Shown: positions 42,016-51,986, numbered from the stretch's first letter. The stretch is DNA of 57,101 bases from Candidatus Muiribacterium halophilum (GCA_023228995.1 JALOAD010000022.1:1-57101), one strand, 5' to 3'. Notes: generated by a model not told the origin, from the sequence alone. A program made the numbers and translations.

Positions 42016-43107
42016 TTAAATAAAAAATTCAGAAAATACCATTTCAATGTTAGAATCTTTAAAACTTGGGAATTTTTCAAGAGCATTTTTAATCTTTTTA
42101 CAGTTAATAGCTGCATTTAAAAGAGCTTGCCTAACTTTATCACTTTTAAAATCATGTTCTTCGATAATTAAAGAAGCTCCATGCTTAAAAAGTATATTAG
42201 CATTAAAAAGTTGTTCATTTCCAGCAGAATTTTTTAAAGGAATTAAAATTGAAGCTAATTTAAAATTAATTATATCAGTAATAGTACCAGCTCCAGATCT
42301 TGCAAGTAGTATTGGTTCTTGGGCATAAATTTCACCTAAAACCTCTGCTTCTATAAAATCATAAATAATATTAGGAAATTCTTTTTTTTCAATTTTCATT
42401 TTTTCAATAAATTCAACATTTGTAATATGTTTTCCAGATTGTAATATTACAAAAAAATTATTTTTAAGCCATTTTATATTTTCAAATACAAAATTATTAA
42501 AAATTAAACTTCCATTTGCACCAGCAGTTACAAAAAGTATTGGTTTATCTGATTTTTGTTTAGTATTTTTATTAATCCAATTGTTAAAACCATAACTCAC
42601 AAGTCGTCTTACAGGATTTCCAAAAAGAACAGTTTTTGAATTCATATTGGATATTCCATCAATTTTATAGCTTAAAAGTATTTTTTTTGAAAGTTTAAAA
42701 GCAATTTTATTTGCAAGACCTGGAATTGAAGTTTGTTCATGTACAATAACAGGAGTTTTTTTTAAATAAGCAGCAATTACAACTGGCAAACTTACAAAAC
42801 CACCTGTTGAAAGAACAAAATTAAAATTTTTTTCACCAAGAATTTTCCAAGCTCCTAAAATACCTTTTAAAAACCGAAAAAAATCAAAAAAATTCCTAAA
42901 ATCAAAATCTCTTCTAAATTTTCCAGTCGATATTTCTTTATAATCTATATATTCGATTTTTTCACAAGTATTTTTTTCAAGCCCATTTTTAGAACCTATA
43001 TATATAATAGAAATATCATTAAATTTCTCCTTTAATCTTTCAACAATAGCAATAGCTGCAAAAGTATGCCCACCAGTGCCCCCACCGGTAATAACAATAT
43101 TATTCAT
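42016..43107 (-). CDS. murG: UDP-GlcNAc:lipid I N-acetylglucosaminyltransferase
   Basis: 363 residues. Makes lipid II at the inner face of the membrane. GGGTGGHTFAA loop, GLEK, STGGFVSLPVVIAAYLKKTPVIVHEQTSIPGLANK, FGNPVR, LLARSGAGTITDIINFKLASILIPL and NEQLFNA are all family motifs. The usual GGSQGA loop reads TAGANGS. Not in a mur/fts cluster; it overlaps the conserved unknown gene by one base (TAATG). Confidence 0.94.
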   Translation of the reverse strand: MNNIVITGGGTGGHTFAAIAIVERLKEKFNDISIIYIGSKNGLEKNTCEKIEYIDYKEISTGKFRRDFDFRNFFDFFRFLKGILGAWKILGEKNFNFVLSTGGFVSLPVVIAAYLKKTPVIVHEQTSIPGLANKIAFKLSKKILLSYKIDGISNMNSKTVLFGNPVRRLVSYGFNNWINKNTKQKSDKPILFVTAGANGSLIFNNFVFENIKWLKNNFFVILQSGKHITNVEFIEKMKIEKKEFPNIIYDFIEAEVLGEIYAQEPILLARSGAGTITDIINFKLASILIPLKNSAGNEQLFNANILFKHGASLIIEEHDFKSDKVRQALLNAAINCKKIKNALEKFPSFKDSNIEMVFSEFFI

Positions 43108-43853
43108 TATTCTGAGAACTCATCTTTTTCAGGAAGTCTTTCTTTAAGTTTTACAATATTTAAAACTTCTTCATTAGGTCCGTCAAGAAGAAGTCTAACA
43201 GCACCTTGAGCACCATTTATACCACCAGTTCCAATGTGATAAGCTCTGACTTTCCCTGAAGTTAAAGTTGATATTGCTTCTATTTCTGTAAATATCTCAG
43301 TTCTTATAGAAAACAATCTTGGAGTTTCCGGCGTACAATCAGATTCAGACATCATTTCTGAAACTTCGTCTAAATCAAATGATACTTCTTTTTCAAGTCC
43401 AACTGGTATAATAAGTTTTACTCTTCTTCCAAAATATGCTTGAAATATTTTTGATATTGTTCCAGCTTGAGGATGTCCTATAAATATCCCAGCAGTACTT
43501 TTTGCGTAATTTATAGCATTTGCACCTTTTACAATAATATCGTTACAATCTAATTCATTAACAATTTCATCTATTGAATCTTTTGTTTCAATTTTACCTT
43601 TATCTATAACATATTCTGGAAGTTTTTCATTATCAATCCAAGTTTTATCATTTGGAAGAACTACTCCTGTTGTGAATTTTTTCTTTTCAAATTTTTTACC
43701 TAAAAACTCCTCAATAATATATGAATTTGTACTTCCTTTTGCTATATAAATACTGTTTTCTGAAAATCTTTTTGTGAAATATTCAGATTGTAAAATTGCT
43801 TTTGCAATTAATCTTTTTGATTGGCTCGGTAATAAAACTATATCTTTTTTCAT
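43107..43853 (-). CDS. Conserved protein of unknown function (KGANA family)
   Basis: 248 residues. I recall a broadly distributed, uncharacterised family in archaea, Clostridia and Thermotogae with KGANAI, GHPQAGTI, IPVGLEKEV, TEIEAISTLTSGKV and GGINGAQGAV, all present here. The Gly-rich and acidic pattern suggests a cytoplasmic enzyme, but no catalytic residues are established. AAGGAAGG precedes the ATG. Translationally coupled to murG. Confidence 0.7.
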   Translation of the reverse strand: MKKDIVLLPSQSKRLIAKAILQSEYFTKRFSENSIYIAKGSTNSYIIEEFLGKKFEKKKFTTGVVLPNDKTWIDNEKLPEYVIDKGKIETKDSIDEIVNELDCNDIIVKGANAINYAKSTAGIFIGHPQAGTISKIFQAYFGRRVKLIIPVGLEKEVSFDLDEVSEMMSESDCTPETPRLFSIRTEIFTEIEAISTLTSGKVRAYHIGTGGINGAQGAVRLLLDGPNEEVLNIVKLKERLPEKDEFSE

Positions 43854-43950
43854 ATAACACCTTCCTTAAAATAATATAAAAAATGTTACTTTTATTTTTA
43901 CAATTTATTATAACATAAATTATTAAATAAAGTTAAAGAGTTGGGTATTT

Positions 43951-43979
43951 TTGACTTATATCTTTAAAATTGTTATAAT
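43951..43979 (+). promoter_or_regulatory. Promoter of the hybrid kinase gene
   Basis: TTGACT (43951-43956), a 17-base spacer, TATAAT (43974-43979). The ATG at 44016 is 36 bases beyond, preceded by AAGGA: a conventional leadered transcript, in contrast to the leaderless ones elsewhere. Confidence 0.75.
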
Positions 43980-44015
43980 TACTACACAAAATTTCAGTCT
44001 ATATTAAGGATATAA

Positions 44016-46838
44016 ATGAATAGAGATTTGCTTAATAAAAATATTGACATTTTTTTAAAAGGAATTATCCTTTTTTCTTTTTTTATAGGAATATTCCATA
44101 TATTTATTGTTAATTTAAAATATTTAAATCAAGGAAATAATTTTGTTCTAATTTATGAAGCAATTCTTTTTATTGCATTTGTTTTTTTATTATTATGCAT
44201 AAAACCAATAGTAAATAATAACAATAATCGATATTTTAAAAACCTCGCTATAGCTTTCATTATTATTATAATTCCATCTAAGTTTTTATATAAAAACATT
44301 CCTTTGTATTTAGGTATATTAGAATTTTCCACTATAATAATGCTTATATCTGCTATATTTTTTAAAAATAAAAAAAAGTTAATTACAGTTTTATTAGTTA
44401 TTTCAGCTTTATTTATAATAAGTCAAATATCCTTATTACCTATAATAAAAATTGATATATTTAAAAATTTAATTGATAAAATAATAATTAGTTTTATATT
44501 AATATTAGGAAATTTTCTTATAACAATTTTATTAATTAAAGATAAATTGATTTTTAATCTCAAAACAAAAGTATTTGTCGGTTTTATCTATTGTATTTCA
44601 CTTCCAATTGCTATTTTTACATTATTAAAAGAATTTAATTTAAAAATTCTTCCTTATGAAAATCTTGATGTCATTTTTATGATAATATCAATCATTTCTG
44701 TTATACCAATATTAAATTCATTATTATCCTTTTTCTTTAATCAATTAGCAAAATCTTCAAATAACACTAACAAAAATAAAAATTATCAAGAAAAACTTGA
44801 ATATAAATTAAAAGAATTATCTTATAATGAAAAACTTTTCAATACAATAAATCAAAATACACTTGATATAATATGGTATGCTGATAAAAATATGAAATTT
44901 AAATATGTAAATCAATTTATCAATTCTTTTTTAGGTTATAGTTCTGAACAGATTCTTGGAAAAACTTGGGAAGTTTTTTCAACAAAAACTTCAAATGAAA
45001 TATTTTTAAAAATCTATCAAACTATATTAAATTTTGAAGGTAAAAAAGAATATAAAAATGCTGAGATTGTAAAAAGATTTGAAGCTGAGCTTATAAAAGC
45101 AAATAAAGAAACTGTATGGACAGAAATAATAGCTACTGTTATTTTTGATGAAAATGCACAAATAACTAACATTATAGGTATAACAAGAGATATTGATGAA
45201 AGAAAAAAAAGCGAAATTTTACTCAAAAAAACAAAAGATGAATTACAAAACACATTAAAAAAACTTTCTGAATCAGATAGAAAATATAAATATCTAGTTA
45301 CAAACTCAAGTGATGTATTCTGGACAATGACTCCTGATCTCAAAATCACTTATGTAAGCCCTAAAGTATTTGACCTACAAGGAATAACACAAGAAGAAGC
45401 TTTAAAACTTCCATTTGAAAAAAAATTCCCTCATGAATCTATGCAAATCTTTATGGGAATGGCTCATGAAATACTTTCCCTACAAGGAAAACCAGAATCA
45501 AGAAATCTCTATTACAATAAAACATATCAGCTTCCGCAATATCATAAAGATGGACATATTATTATGACAGAAATTTCACTTACTGTAATATTTGACGAAA
45601 ACGCAATGGCTTTAGAAGCAATTGGAGTAACAAGAGATATTTCCACAAGAATTGCATATCAAAAAGAAATTGAAAGGATTAATCGAGAATTAAAAACTGT
45701 AAATGATAATCTCAAATCACTTGATGAAATGAAAACTAATCTTCTATCAAATGTATCCCATGAATTAAGAACACCGCTTGCATCTATAAAAGGATATATT
45801 TCAATGTTATCATCAGGAGCCTCTGGTTCTTTAAATGAAAAGCAAAATAAATATGTAAATATAGTACAAAAAAATATTGAACATCTTATAAGCCTTATTG
45901 AAACTTTATTATCTTACTCACGATTAGATTTAGGAGAAAAAGGCCTCAAGCTTGACAATTTCAACATAAATGAGCTTGTTGAAGAAATATTCGATACAGT
46001 TAATTCTAAAAACAAATTCAGAAATCCATTAAAATTAAATTCATTTGCAAAAAAAGTTTTTGTATATGCTGATTGCAGGCAAATAAGACAAGTATTTATC
46101 AATTTAATTGATAATGCAATAAAATTCTCACAAAAAGATAGTCCTGTTGAAATAACAATAAGTGATTCTAATGAAAATATACATATTGAAGTAAAAGATA
46201 ATGGAATTGGAATACCAGCCGAAAAAGTAGAAGTTATATTTGACAGATTTTATCAGATAGACAGCTCAACAACAAGAAACTTTCAGGGAATGGGACTTGG
46301 ATTATCAATAGTTAAAAAAATACTTGATCTCCATGAATCAGTTGCTAATATTGAAAGCAAAAGCAATATAGGTACTTCTTTTTATTTTGATTTAAAAAAA
46401 GGAATAAAAACAAATAATAATGAATCTAAGCAAAATACTCAAGATAATCTAAACGATATAAAGAATAATAACTACAATATAAATCCAATACTCGTAGTAG
46501 ATGATCAAATAGAAATGATTAATTTTCTTAAAGAACTATTTGACGAAGCAAGTCTTCCTACCCATGTAATAAGCAATTCAAAAAACGCTATAAAATATAT
46601 AGAAGAAAATGAAATTTCCCTTGCAATACTTGACATTTCAATGGCAGAAATAACTGGAATTGAAATATGTAAAAATATAAAACAAAAAAACAAACTTACA
46701 CCAGTAATAATTTTATCAGCTTTTTCCGAAGAAAAATATAGAAATCTAGCAAAACAAGCTAAAGCAGATGATTACATAGTAAAACCATTTGACATAAATG
46801 ATCTTTTGGAAAAAGTAAAGAAACACATAACAAAATAA
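44016..46838 (+). CDS. Membrane hybrid histidine kinase (7TM-PAS-PAS-HisKA-HATPase-REC)
   Basis: 940 residues. About seven hydrophobic helices span 10-245; PAS domains at about 270-400 (ADKNMKFKYVNQFINSFLGY) and 420-550 (FWTMTPDLKITYVSPKVF), each ending in TRDI; a HisKA H-box SHELRTPLAS with His 582; HATPase with INLIDNAIKFS, DNGIGIP, GMGLGLSIVKK; and a C-terminal receiver with Asp 873 (AILDISM) and Lys 923 (VKPFD). Both phosphotransfer residues are intact. The next gene, a beta-barrel protein, starts 12 bases on and may be co-transcribed. Signal unknown. Confidence 0.94.
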   Translation: MNRDLLNKNIDIFLKGIILFSFFIGIFHIFIVNLKYLNQGNNFVLIYEAILFIAFVFLLLCIKPIVNNNNNRYFKNLAIAFIIIIIPSKFLYKNIPLYLGILEFSTIIMLISAIFFKNKKKLITVLLVISALFIISQISLLPIIKIDIFKNLIDKIIISFILILGNFLITILLIKDKLIFNLKTKVFVGFIYCISLPIAIFTLLKEFNLKILPYENLDVIFMIISIISVIPILNSLLSFFFNQLAKSSNNTNKNKNYQEKLEYKLKELSYNEKLFNTINQNTLDIIWYADKNMKFKYVNQFINSFLGYSSEQILGKTWEVFSTKTSNEIFLKIYQTILNFEGKKEYKNAEIVKRFEAELIKANKETVWTEIIATVIFDENAQITNIIGITRDIDERKKSEILLKKTKDELQNTLKKLSESDRKYKYLVTNSSDVFWTMTPDLKITYVSPKVFDLQGITQEEALKLPFEKKFPHESMQIFMGMAHEILSLQGKPESRNLYYNKTYQLPQYHKDGHIIMTEISLTVIFDENAMALEAIGVTRDISTRIAYQKEIERINRELKTVNDNLKSLDEMKTNLLSNVSHELRTPLASIKGYISMLSSGASGSLNEKQNKYVNIVQKNIEHLISLIETLLSYSRLDLGEKGLKLDNFNINELVEEIFDTVNSKNKFRNPLKLNSFAKKVFVYADCRQIRQVFINLIDNAIKFSQKDSPVEITISDSNENIHIEVKDNGIGIPAEKVEVIFDRFYQIDSSTTRNFQGMGLGLSIVKKILDLHESVANIESKSNIGTSFYFDLKKGIKTNNNESKQNTQDNLNDIKNNNYNINPILVVDDQIEMINFLKELFDEASLPTHVISNSKNAIKYIEENEISLAILDISMAEITGIEICKNIKQKNKLTPVIILSAFSEEKYRNLAKQAKADDYIVKPFDINDLLEKVKKHITK

Positions 46839-46849
46839 AGGAGAATTAC

Positions 46850-47422
46850 ATGAAAAAAATGTTTTTTGTAGTTTTATGCATTACACTTGCTTTAAATTCC
46901 TATGCATTCGGTAATTTATATCAGCTAACAGCAGATGTAAACGGAAAACTAGAAATTGATGGAGCAGTCGATCAAGATGTAAAGTCAGGATTTTCTTTAA
47001 CAAGTGAATTTCCATTACTCAAATTAAAAGGATTTGATATAGGAATAGGAACAGAATATCAATTTGACCGAGATCTTAGTAACTCTGCCGGAAACTTTAG
47101 ATTCTGGAACAAATACATAACAATAAAAAAACCTTTATTCAAAACAAAAATGCATGCAATGACACCAGTATTAAAACTAGGAGTAGCTTCAGTCGAATCA
47201 AGCAATTTAACTTTTGGTAAACTTGATGAAAAAGGATTGTTTTATGCTCTTGGAATAAGATATAGCTTAGGCAACCTAGCTTATGCAGAAATCACAATGA
47301 GTGTAAACGAAGCAGAAATTGCAGGAACAAGCAATGATGTAAAATACAAAAAACTTAATTTTACTTATGGAACAAAATTTGATGGATTAGCAAAAACCAA
47401 AAAACAAATAGATAGTTTTTAA
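46850..47422 (+). CDS. Outer-membrane beta-barrel protein
   Basis: 190 residues, signal peptide 1-19 (FFVVLCITLALNSYA). The mature part alternates polar and hydrophobic residues in short strands (FDIGIGTEYQF, FRFWNKYITIKK, MTPVLKLGVAS, LFYALGIRYSLGNLAYAEITMSV, KLNFTYGTKF), typical of a small OmpA/OmpW-like porin fold. No terminal aromatic signature. AAAGGAG precedes the ATG. Implies an outer membrane. Confidence 0.72.
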   Translation: MKKMFFVVLCITLALNSYAFGNLYQLTADVNGKLEIDGAVDQDVKSGFSLTSEFPLLKLKGFDIGIGTEYQFDRDLSNSAGNFRFWNKYITIKKPLFKTKMHAMTPVLKLGVASVESSNLTFGKLDEKGLFYALGIRYSLGNLAYAEITMSVNEAEIAGTSNDVKYKKLNFTYGTKFDGLAKTKKQIDSF

Positions 47423-47429
47423 AAAAACT

Positions 47430-47615
47430 TTGGGGTCAGGTCTTCGGAATTCGGGTTTTGAATTCTTAAAAACCTGTCCCCTATTGATTTCACACTTAAA
47501 CAACCTTATTTTCCAAAAAATCTTATTATCAGATAAATTCTATAATTCTTTGTTATTTTCAATCAGATTATCAGTTTCGAATAAAAGAATTCGAATTCCG
47601 AAGACCTGACCCCAA
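47430..47615. mobile_element. 186-bp non-coding element with 24-bp inverted ends
   Basis: The ends 47430-47453 and 47592-47615 are the same 24-base sequence (TTGGGGTCAGGTCTTCGG...) as at 17155 and 18894, here inverted around 138 bases without a gene. A second palindrome-type motif (AACCTGTCCCCTATTG, 47471-47486) is nested inside. It fills the gap between two convergent genes. A REP/MITE-like element mobilised in trans is the likeliest reading. Confidence 0.75.
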
Positions 47616-47622
47616 TTTGTTT

Positions 47623-48870
47623 TTAAATAGCATCAAAACCTGTGTATTTTCTAAGCACTTCAGGGATTTCAATACTGCCATCTTTTTTTTGATATGTTTC
47701 TATTATTGCTGGGAGTAATCTTGATGTTGCAAGTCCTGAGCCGTTTAATGTATGTACAAATTTTAATTTTCCTTCTTTATCTCTGTATTTGATATTTCCT
47801 CTTCTTGCTTGGAAATCTGTGCAATTTGATATTGATGCTACTTCTCTGTATTTTCCTTGTGTTGGTACCCATACTTCTATATCTATTGTCTTTATTGATG
47901 CATTTGATATATCTGAGGTTACTAATGCTATTTTTCTGTAACTTAATCCTAATCTTTTTAAGATTTCTTCTGCATGTTCTACTATTTTTTGTTGTATTTC
48001 ATAAGAAGTTTCGGGGGTTGTAAACTGTACTAACTCTACTTTGTTAAATTGATGTGTTCTGATTAATCCTCTTACATCTTTTCCATAAGAACCTGCTTCT
48101 CTTCTAAAACATGGTGTATATGCTGTGTATTTTAATGGTAGATCATTTTCTTCGAGTATTTCATCTCTATGTATATTTACTAGTGTTACTTCTGATGTTG
48201 GTAATAAATACAAATTGTCCTGTGTTTTAAATAAATCTTCTTCAAACTTTGGTAAATTTGATGTTGTAAATAATGAATCTGCATTGACTAGATATGGTGT
48301 CATAAATTCTTTATAACCATGTTCTTTTGTCTGTACATCAAGCATAAAGTTTATTAATGCTCTTTCAAGTCTTGCTCCTTTATCTATATATAGAGCAAAT
48401 CTTGACCCTGCAATTTTTGCTGCTCTTTCAAAATCAAGTATGTTTTTTTCAATTCCTAAATCTACATGATCTTTTAATTCAAAATCATATTCTGGAATTT
48501 TTCCCCATGTTGAAAGAATTTCTGCATCTTCTTCATTATAGGATATTTTGACGCTTTCGTGTGGTATATTTGGTAATTCCCAAAGGATTTGCTGAATTTT
48601 ATTTGAAAGTTCTATTTCTTCTTTTTCACTTTCTTTGATTTCTTCACTGATTTTTTTCATTTTTTCAATTAAAGTTTTTTTATCTTCTGACTTTGGTAAT
48701 TCTTTATTTATTGTGTTTCTTTGAGATTTTTTTTCATCAAGCATTCCTTGAAGATTTCTTCTTTTTTCATCCATTTCAAGTAGTTCTTTTAATGAAATAT
48801 CTTTTTTTCTTGTTTTTAGCCTTTTTTCTACTAAATCACTGTTTTCTCTAATAAATTTAAGATCAAGCAC
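47623..48870 (-). CDS. serS: Seryl-tRNA synthetase
   Basis: 415 residues, class II. Coiled-coil N-terminal arm (1-110), motif 2 FRREAGSYGKDVRGLIRTHQF, motif 3 GSGLATSRLLPAIIE. Charges tRNA-Ser (and tRNA-Sec if present). Starts with GTG, GGAGG 6 bases upstream. Followed by the repeat element; preceded by ychF. Confidence 0.97.
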   Translation of the reverse strand: MLDLKFIRENSDLVEKRLKTRKKDISLKELLEMDEKRRNLQGMLDEKKSQRNTINKELPKSEDKKTLIEKMKKISEEIKESEKEEIELSNKIQQILWELPNIPHESVKISYNEEDAEILSTWGKIPEYDFELKDHVDLGIEKNILDFERAAKIAGSRFALYIDKGARLERALINFMLDVQTKEHGYKEFMTPYLVNADSLFTTSNLPKFEEDLFKTQDNLYLLPTSEVTLVNIHRDEILEENDLPLKYTAYTPCFRREAGSYGKDVRGLIRTHQFNKVELVQFTTPETSYEIQQKIVEHAEEILKRLGLSYRKIALVTSDISNASIKTIDIEVWVPTQGKYREVASISNCTDFQARRGNIKYRDKEGKLKFVHTLNGSGLATSRLLPAIIETYQKKDGSIEIPEVLRKYTGFDAI

Positions 48871-48882
48871 TTATTCCTCCAT

Positions 48883-49902
48883 TTACACATTAAATCTAAT
48901 ATTTAAAATATCTCCATCTTTTACAATGTATTCTTTACCTTCTACTCTAACTTTATTATCATTTTTTGCTTTATTTAAATCTTTATGCTCTAAAAAATCA
49001 CTATAAGAACAAGTTTCTGCTCTAATAAAACCTTTTTCAAGATCAGAGTGAATTTTACCTGCTGCTTTTCTTGCGTTTGTACCTTGGTCAATTGTCCATG
49101 CACGAACTTCATCTTTTCCGACTGTAAAAAACGATATTAAACCTGATTTTATATAAACATGTCTAACGATTTTATTTAATGCAGGTTCTTTTATGCCAAG
49201 TTCTTCATAAAACATTTCTCTTTCACTTTCAGGAAGTTCTGATATCTCAGATTCAACTTGTACACTAAAAGCTGGAAAATCACATTCTTTATTAATGTTT
49301 TCTTCTGATGTATTGATAACTGGAAGTAAAATCTTTAATGTAAAAAAAGCATAAGTTCTGACATATTGTTCTTCTTCTTCTTTTATTTCCATTTTTGTAA
49401 GAAATTCACCTTTATTTAAAATGTCTAAGGCTTTTTTTAATAAACCTTGCTCTATTTCAAGATCTTTGGTTTTTAGTTTTTTTATTTGTTTTTCAACATT
49501 TTCAAGTCGTTTTTCAACTAAAGTGAGATCTTGTATTATCATTTCATCTCGAATTACATTATAATCTCTTTTATAATCATTTGAATTCATAGGATTTGGA
49601 TACATTTCTGAATCAAAATCTCTAAGTACTACCATTAAAAGATCTACTTTTCTAATATCTTCAAAAAATTTTCTATTATTATGATTTTCTGGATCTATTC
49701 CAGGGATATCAACAAGTTCTAATTGAGCAAAAGTTGTCTTTTTTGGTTCATATATACTTGATAAAAAATCAATTCTTGTATCAGGAACTTTTGTTATTCC
49801 ACGATTAACTTCAGCTTTTTCAAATGAAACATCTATTCCTGTAAGTAATTTAAATAATGATGTTTTTCCAGAATATTTCAATCCAGCTATACCAATTTTC
49901 AT
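48883..49902 (-). CDS. ychF: YchF/Ola1-type GTPase/ATPase
   Basis: 339 residues, slightly shorter than the usual 363. P-loop GLKYSGKTSLF, VDIPG, an altered fourth motif VINTSEEN (YchF has NxxE, giving ATP preference), coiled-coil insert (about 120-170), and a C-terminal TGS domain (FFTVGKDEVRAWTIDQGTNARKAAGKIHSDLEKGFIRAE). Ribosome-associated stress regulator in known bacteria. AGAGGA precedes the ATG. Confidence 0.93.
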   Translation of the reverse strand: MKIGIAGLKYSGKTSLFKLLTGIDVSFEKAEVNRGITKVPDTRIDFLSSIYEPKKTTFAQLELVDIPGIDPENHNNRKFFEDIRKVDLLMVVLRDFDSEMYPNPMNSNDYKRDYNVIRDEMIIQDLTLVEKRLENVEKQIKKLKTKDLEIEQGLLKKALDILNKGEFLTKMEIKEEEEQYVRTYAFFTLKILLPVINTSEENINKECDFPAFSVQVESEISELPESEREMFYEELGIKEPALNKIVRHVYIKSGLISFFTVGKDEVRAWTIDQGTNARKAAGKIHSDLEKGFIRAETCSYSDFLEHKDLNKAKNDNKVRVEGKEYIVKDGDILNIRFNV

Positions 49903-49930
49903 ACATTATCCTCTCATTTTTATTATAATT

Positions 49931-51082
49931 TTATGGTAATAAATCAATATCTGTTTTTTTGTTATTTGATAATGCAATATTATCTAATATAGTATTTTGA
50001 AGTTTGGGTAATCCGTTTATATTATACTGATTGTATCCTATTGCAACTTCATGATTCCATATTACAATATCATTTTTGAGTTTTAATGGCGAATAAATAT
50101 AATTTAAAGGAAAAACTGCCGGATTTATCAAAGTCAAAACTTCTTCTTTACCATTTACATAAAGATAAAGTGTTGAAGTCCAATCTTGTTCATTAAATTC
50201 ATATACAACTGCAAAATGAAACCATTTTTTCTTTTCACCAACCGGTTGATTAATCGTATCTCCATTAGTTAAAGAATAAAGATTTTTTGCATAAGTAAAT
50301 TTACTTACCTGAGTGTTTATAAAATTATCCGAGACATGATAAGAAGTAAGATCTACTTTTAAATTAGTGTTTCCAGCTACAGTTTCAAAATAAAGTCTTA
50401 TTTCTCTAGTATCTTCGGGAGCTTGACCTGCTAAATGCAATATAGTTCCTGTTGGAAGATTTGAAGTGAATTTAGCCCAAAATTCAATCGTTAATACTGT
50501 GAAATTACTTAAACTTGTTGAATATCTAGCAAAACCGTTTCTAAATTCAATTCCTCTCCCTGAATTAACTGCTCCAGAATTATAATAAACTTCTGAAGTA
50601 GCAAAAGGTAATTCATTTTGAGGAATATCTGCTTTAAAACTATCTTTTTCAAATTCTGAAAAGAAAAAAGTCTCTGGAGTTCTTGCTGCTTTATATGGTG
50701 GTGTAAATGCAACGCTAACTTCATGAGTACCACCAACACTATCTGCAAATAGAGTGCTAATAATATTTCCAGTTATATTTTCTTTCATAACATAAGGATA
50801 ACCAAATTTATTTATAAGTGTTTTATAGAATTTTTTATTTCCCCAACGCACAATACCTTTATTTACAACTTCGGCTGGATCTTCTGGCCAATGCCCATAT
50901 TGACTTTTAAATTGAATTATGCCTTTTTTTAATGCATTAAGATCTGATAAAAGCTGTTTTTCTTTTACTTTATTTAAAATACCAAAATAATTCGCCATCA
51001 TAGTAGTTACAAGTATAGAAATAATAACTACAACAATCATAATCTCTACTAAAGAAAAAGCTTTTTTAATAAAAATACGCAA
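49931..51082 (-). CDS. GspG-like pseudopilin fused to a LamG-like domain
   Basis: 383 residues. Prepilin signal KKA-FSLVEIMIVVVIISIL at the start, GspG-like helix with LLSDLNALKKGIIQFKSQYGHWPEDP, GIVRWGNKKFYK. From about 185 a concanavalin/LamG-like beta sandwich follows (LTIEFWAKFTS, GTILHLAGQ, REIRLYFET, KKKWFHFAVVYEF, STLYLYVNGKEEV). The start is most likely the TTG at 51082: AAGGAG is 7 bases before it, while the TTG at 51088 is only 1 base away. Overlaps the preceding pilin gene by 17 bases. A pilus subunit displaying a carbohydrate- or ligand-binding head is the natural inference. Confidence 0.82.
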   Translation of the reverse strand: MRIFIKKAFSLVEIMIVVVIISILVTTMMANYFGILNKVKEKQLLSDLNALKKGIIQFKSQYGHWPEDPAEVVNKGIVRWGNKKFYKTLINKFGYPYVMKENITGNIISTLFADSVGGTHEVSVAFTPPYKAARTPETFFFSEFEKDSFKADIPQNELPFATSEVYYNSGAVNSGRGIEFRNGFARYSTSLSNFTVLTIEFWAKFTSNLPTGTILHLAGQAPEDTREIRLYFETVAGNTNLKVDLTSYHVSDNFINTQVSKFTYAKNLYSLTNGDTINQPVGEKKKWFHFAVVYEFNEQDWTSTLYLYVNGKEEVLTLINPAVFPLNYIYSPLKLKNDIVIWNHEVAIGYNQYNINGLPKLQNTILDNIALSNNKKTDIDLLP

Positions 51083-51962
51083 ATTCAATCTCCTTGCCTA
51101 TATACTCATCGCTACCACCAGAATTCCCAAATTTATTTATATTTTTTATATCACCTGAAAGATATCCAATATAACAATCTCCAGAAGATAAAAAATTTTC
51201 AACATTAAATTTAAAATTCCAGCTTTTTTCCATATCCATTGTAAAAACTGCTCCTGAATAAGTATTTGTTATAGTATTTTTAAAAATTTGTTTCGTAATT
51301 GTATTATAAAATGAATTATAAAGTACAAAAACCGGATTAATATTGTCAAAAGATACTTTATTAAGCGAATAATCTGATATAAGACCAGTTTCTCCAGGTT
51401 TATTAACAGACATTATAGCATGCATTGAATTATCTATTGATGAAAAAGTAAAATAAAAAAGCATATATGACGGATATGACCCTGGTCTTGTTAACTGCGT
51501 CATCATGTCAGCGCCGTTTGTATATGGTGAATTAGAACTTATTTTTATCGGGAATATTTTATGTGTTATATTACCGTATTCAGCTATAACAAATATTTCT
51601 TTTAATAAAAATTTAAGCTTGCCATTTGAAGCTTCAATAGCATTCGCAGAACCCATATAAACATTTGATTTTTTGGGAACTTCAACAGTTATAAAAGGTC
51701 CTTCCACTTTATATGGAGTTTTCCACGGTGATAAAAGTTTTCCACTTCCAGATGCCATAATATCATTAAGTTTTCCTGGCCAATGTCCATTTTTTTCAAA
51801 AAATAATGTAGCTTCTTTTCTAAACGCAAAAATATCAAGTTCGAGTTTATCAGCTTTTATTCTTTCAAGATAAGCTAATAAATTAGGAACTAATACATAG
51901 GTGAGAATACTCATTATTATAAGTACAACCATTATTTCAACTATTGAAAAACCCTTTTTCAT
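51066..51962 (-). CDS. Type IV pilin/GspG-like pseudopilin, large head domain
   Basis: 298 residues. Prepilin signal MKKG-FSIVEIMVVLIIMSILTYVLVPN with Glu at position 5. NGHWPGKLNDIMASGSGKLLSPWKTPY matches GspG-like proteins. The remaining ~190 residues are beta-rich without a recognised fold. AAGGTG precedes the ATG. Forms a pair with the LamG-fused pilin. Confidence 0.83.
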   Translation of the reverse strand: MKKGFSIVEIMVVLIIMSILTYVLVPNLLAYLERIKADKLELDIFAFRKEATLFFEKNGHWPGKLNDIMASGSGKLLSPWKTPYKVEGPFITVEVPKKSNVYMGSANAIEASNGKLKFLLKEIFVIAEYGNITHKIFPIKISSNSPYTNGADMMTQLTRPGSYPSYMLFYFTFSSIDNSMHAIMSVNKPGETGLISDYSLNKVSFDNINPVFVLYNSFYNTITKQIFKNTITNTYSGAVFTMDMEKSWNFKFNVENFLSSGDCYIGYLSGDIKNINKFGNSGGSDEYIGKEIEFAYFY

Positions 51963-51986
51963 ATAATCACCTTTGTTTAAAAACTA

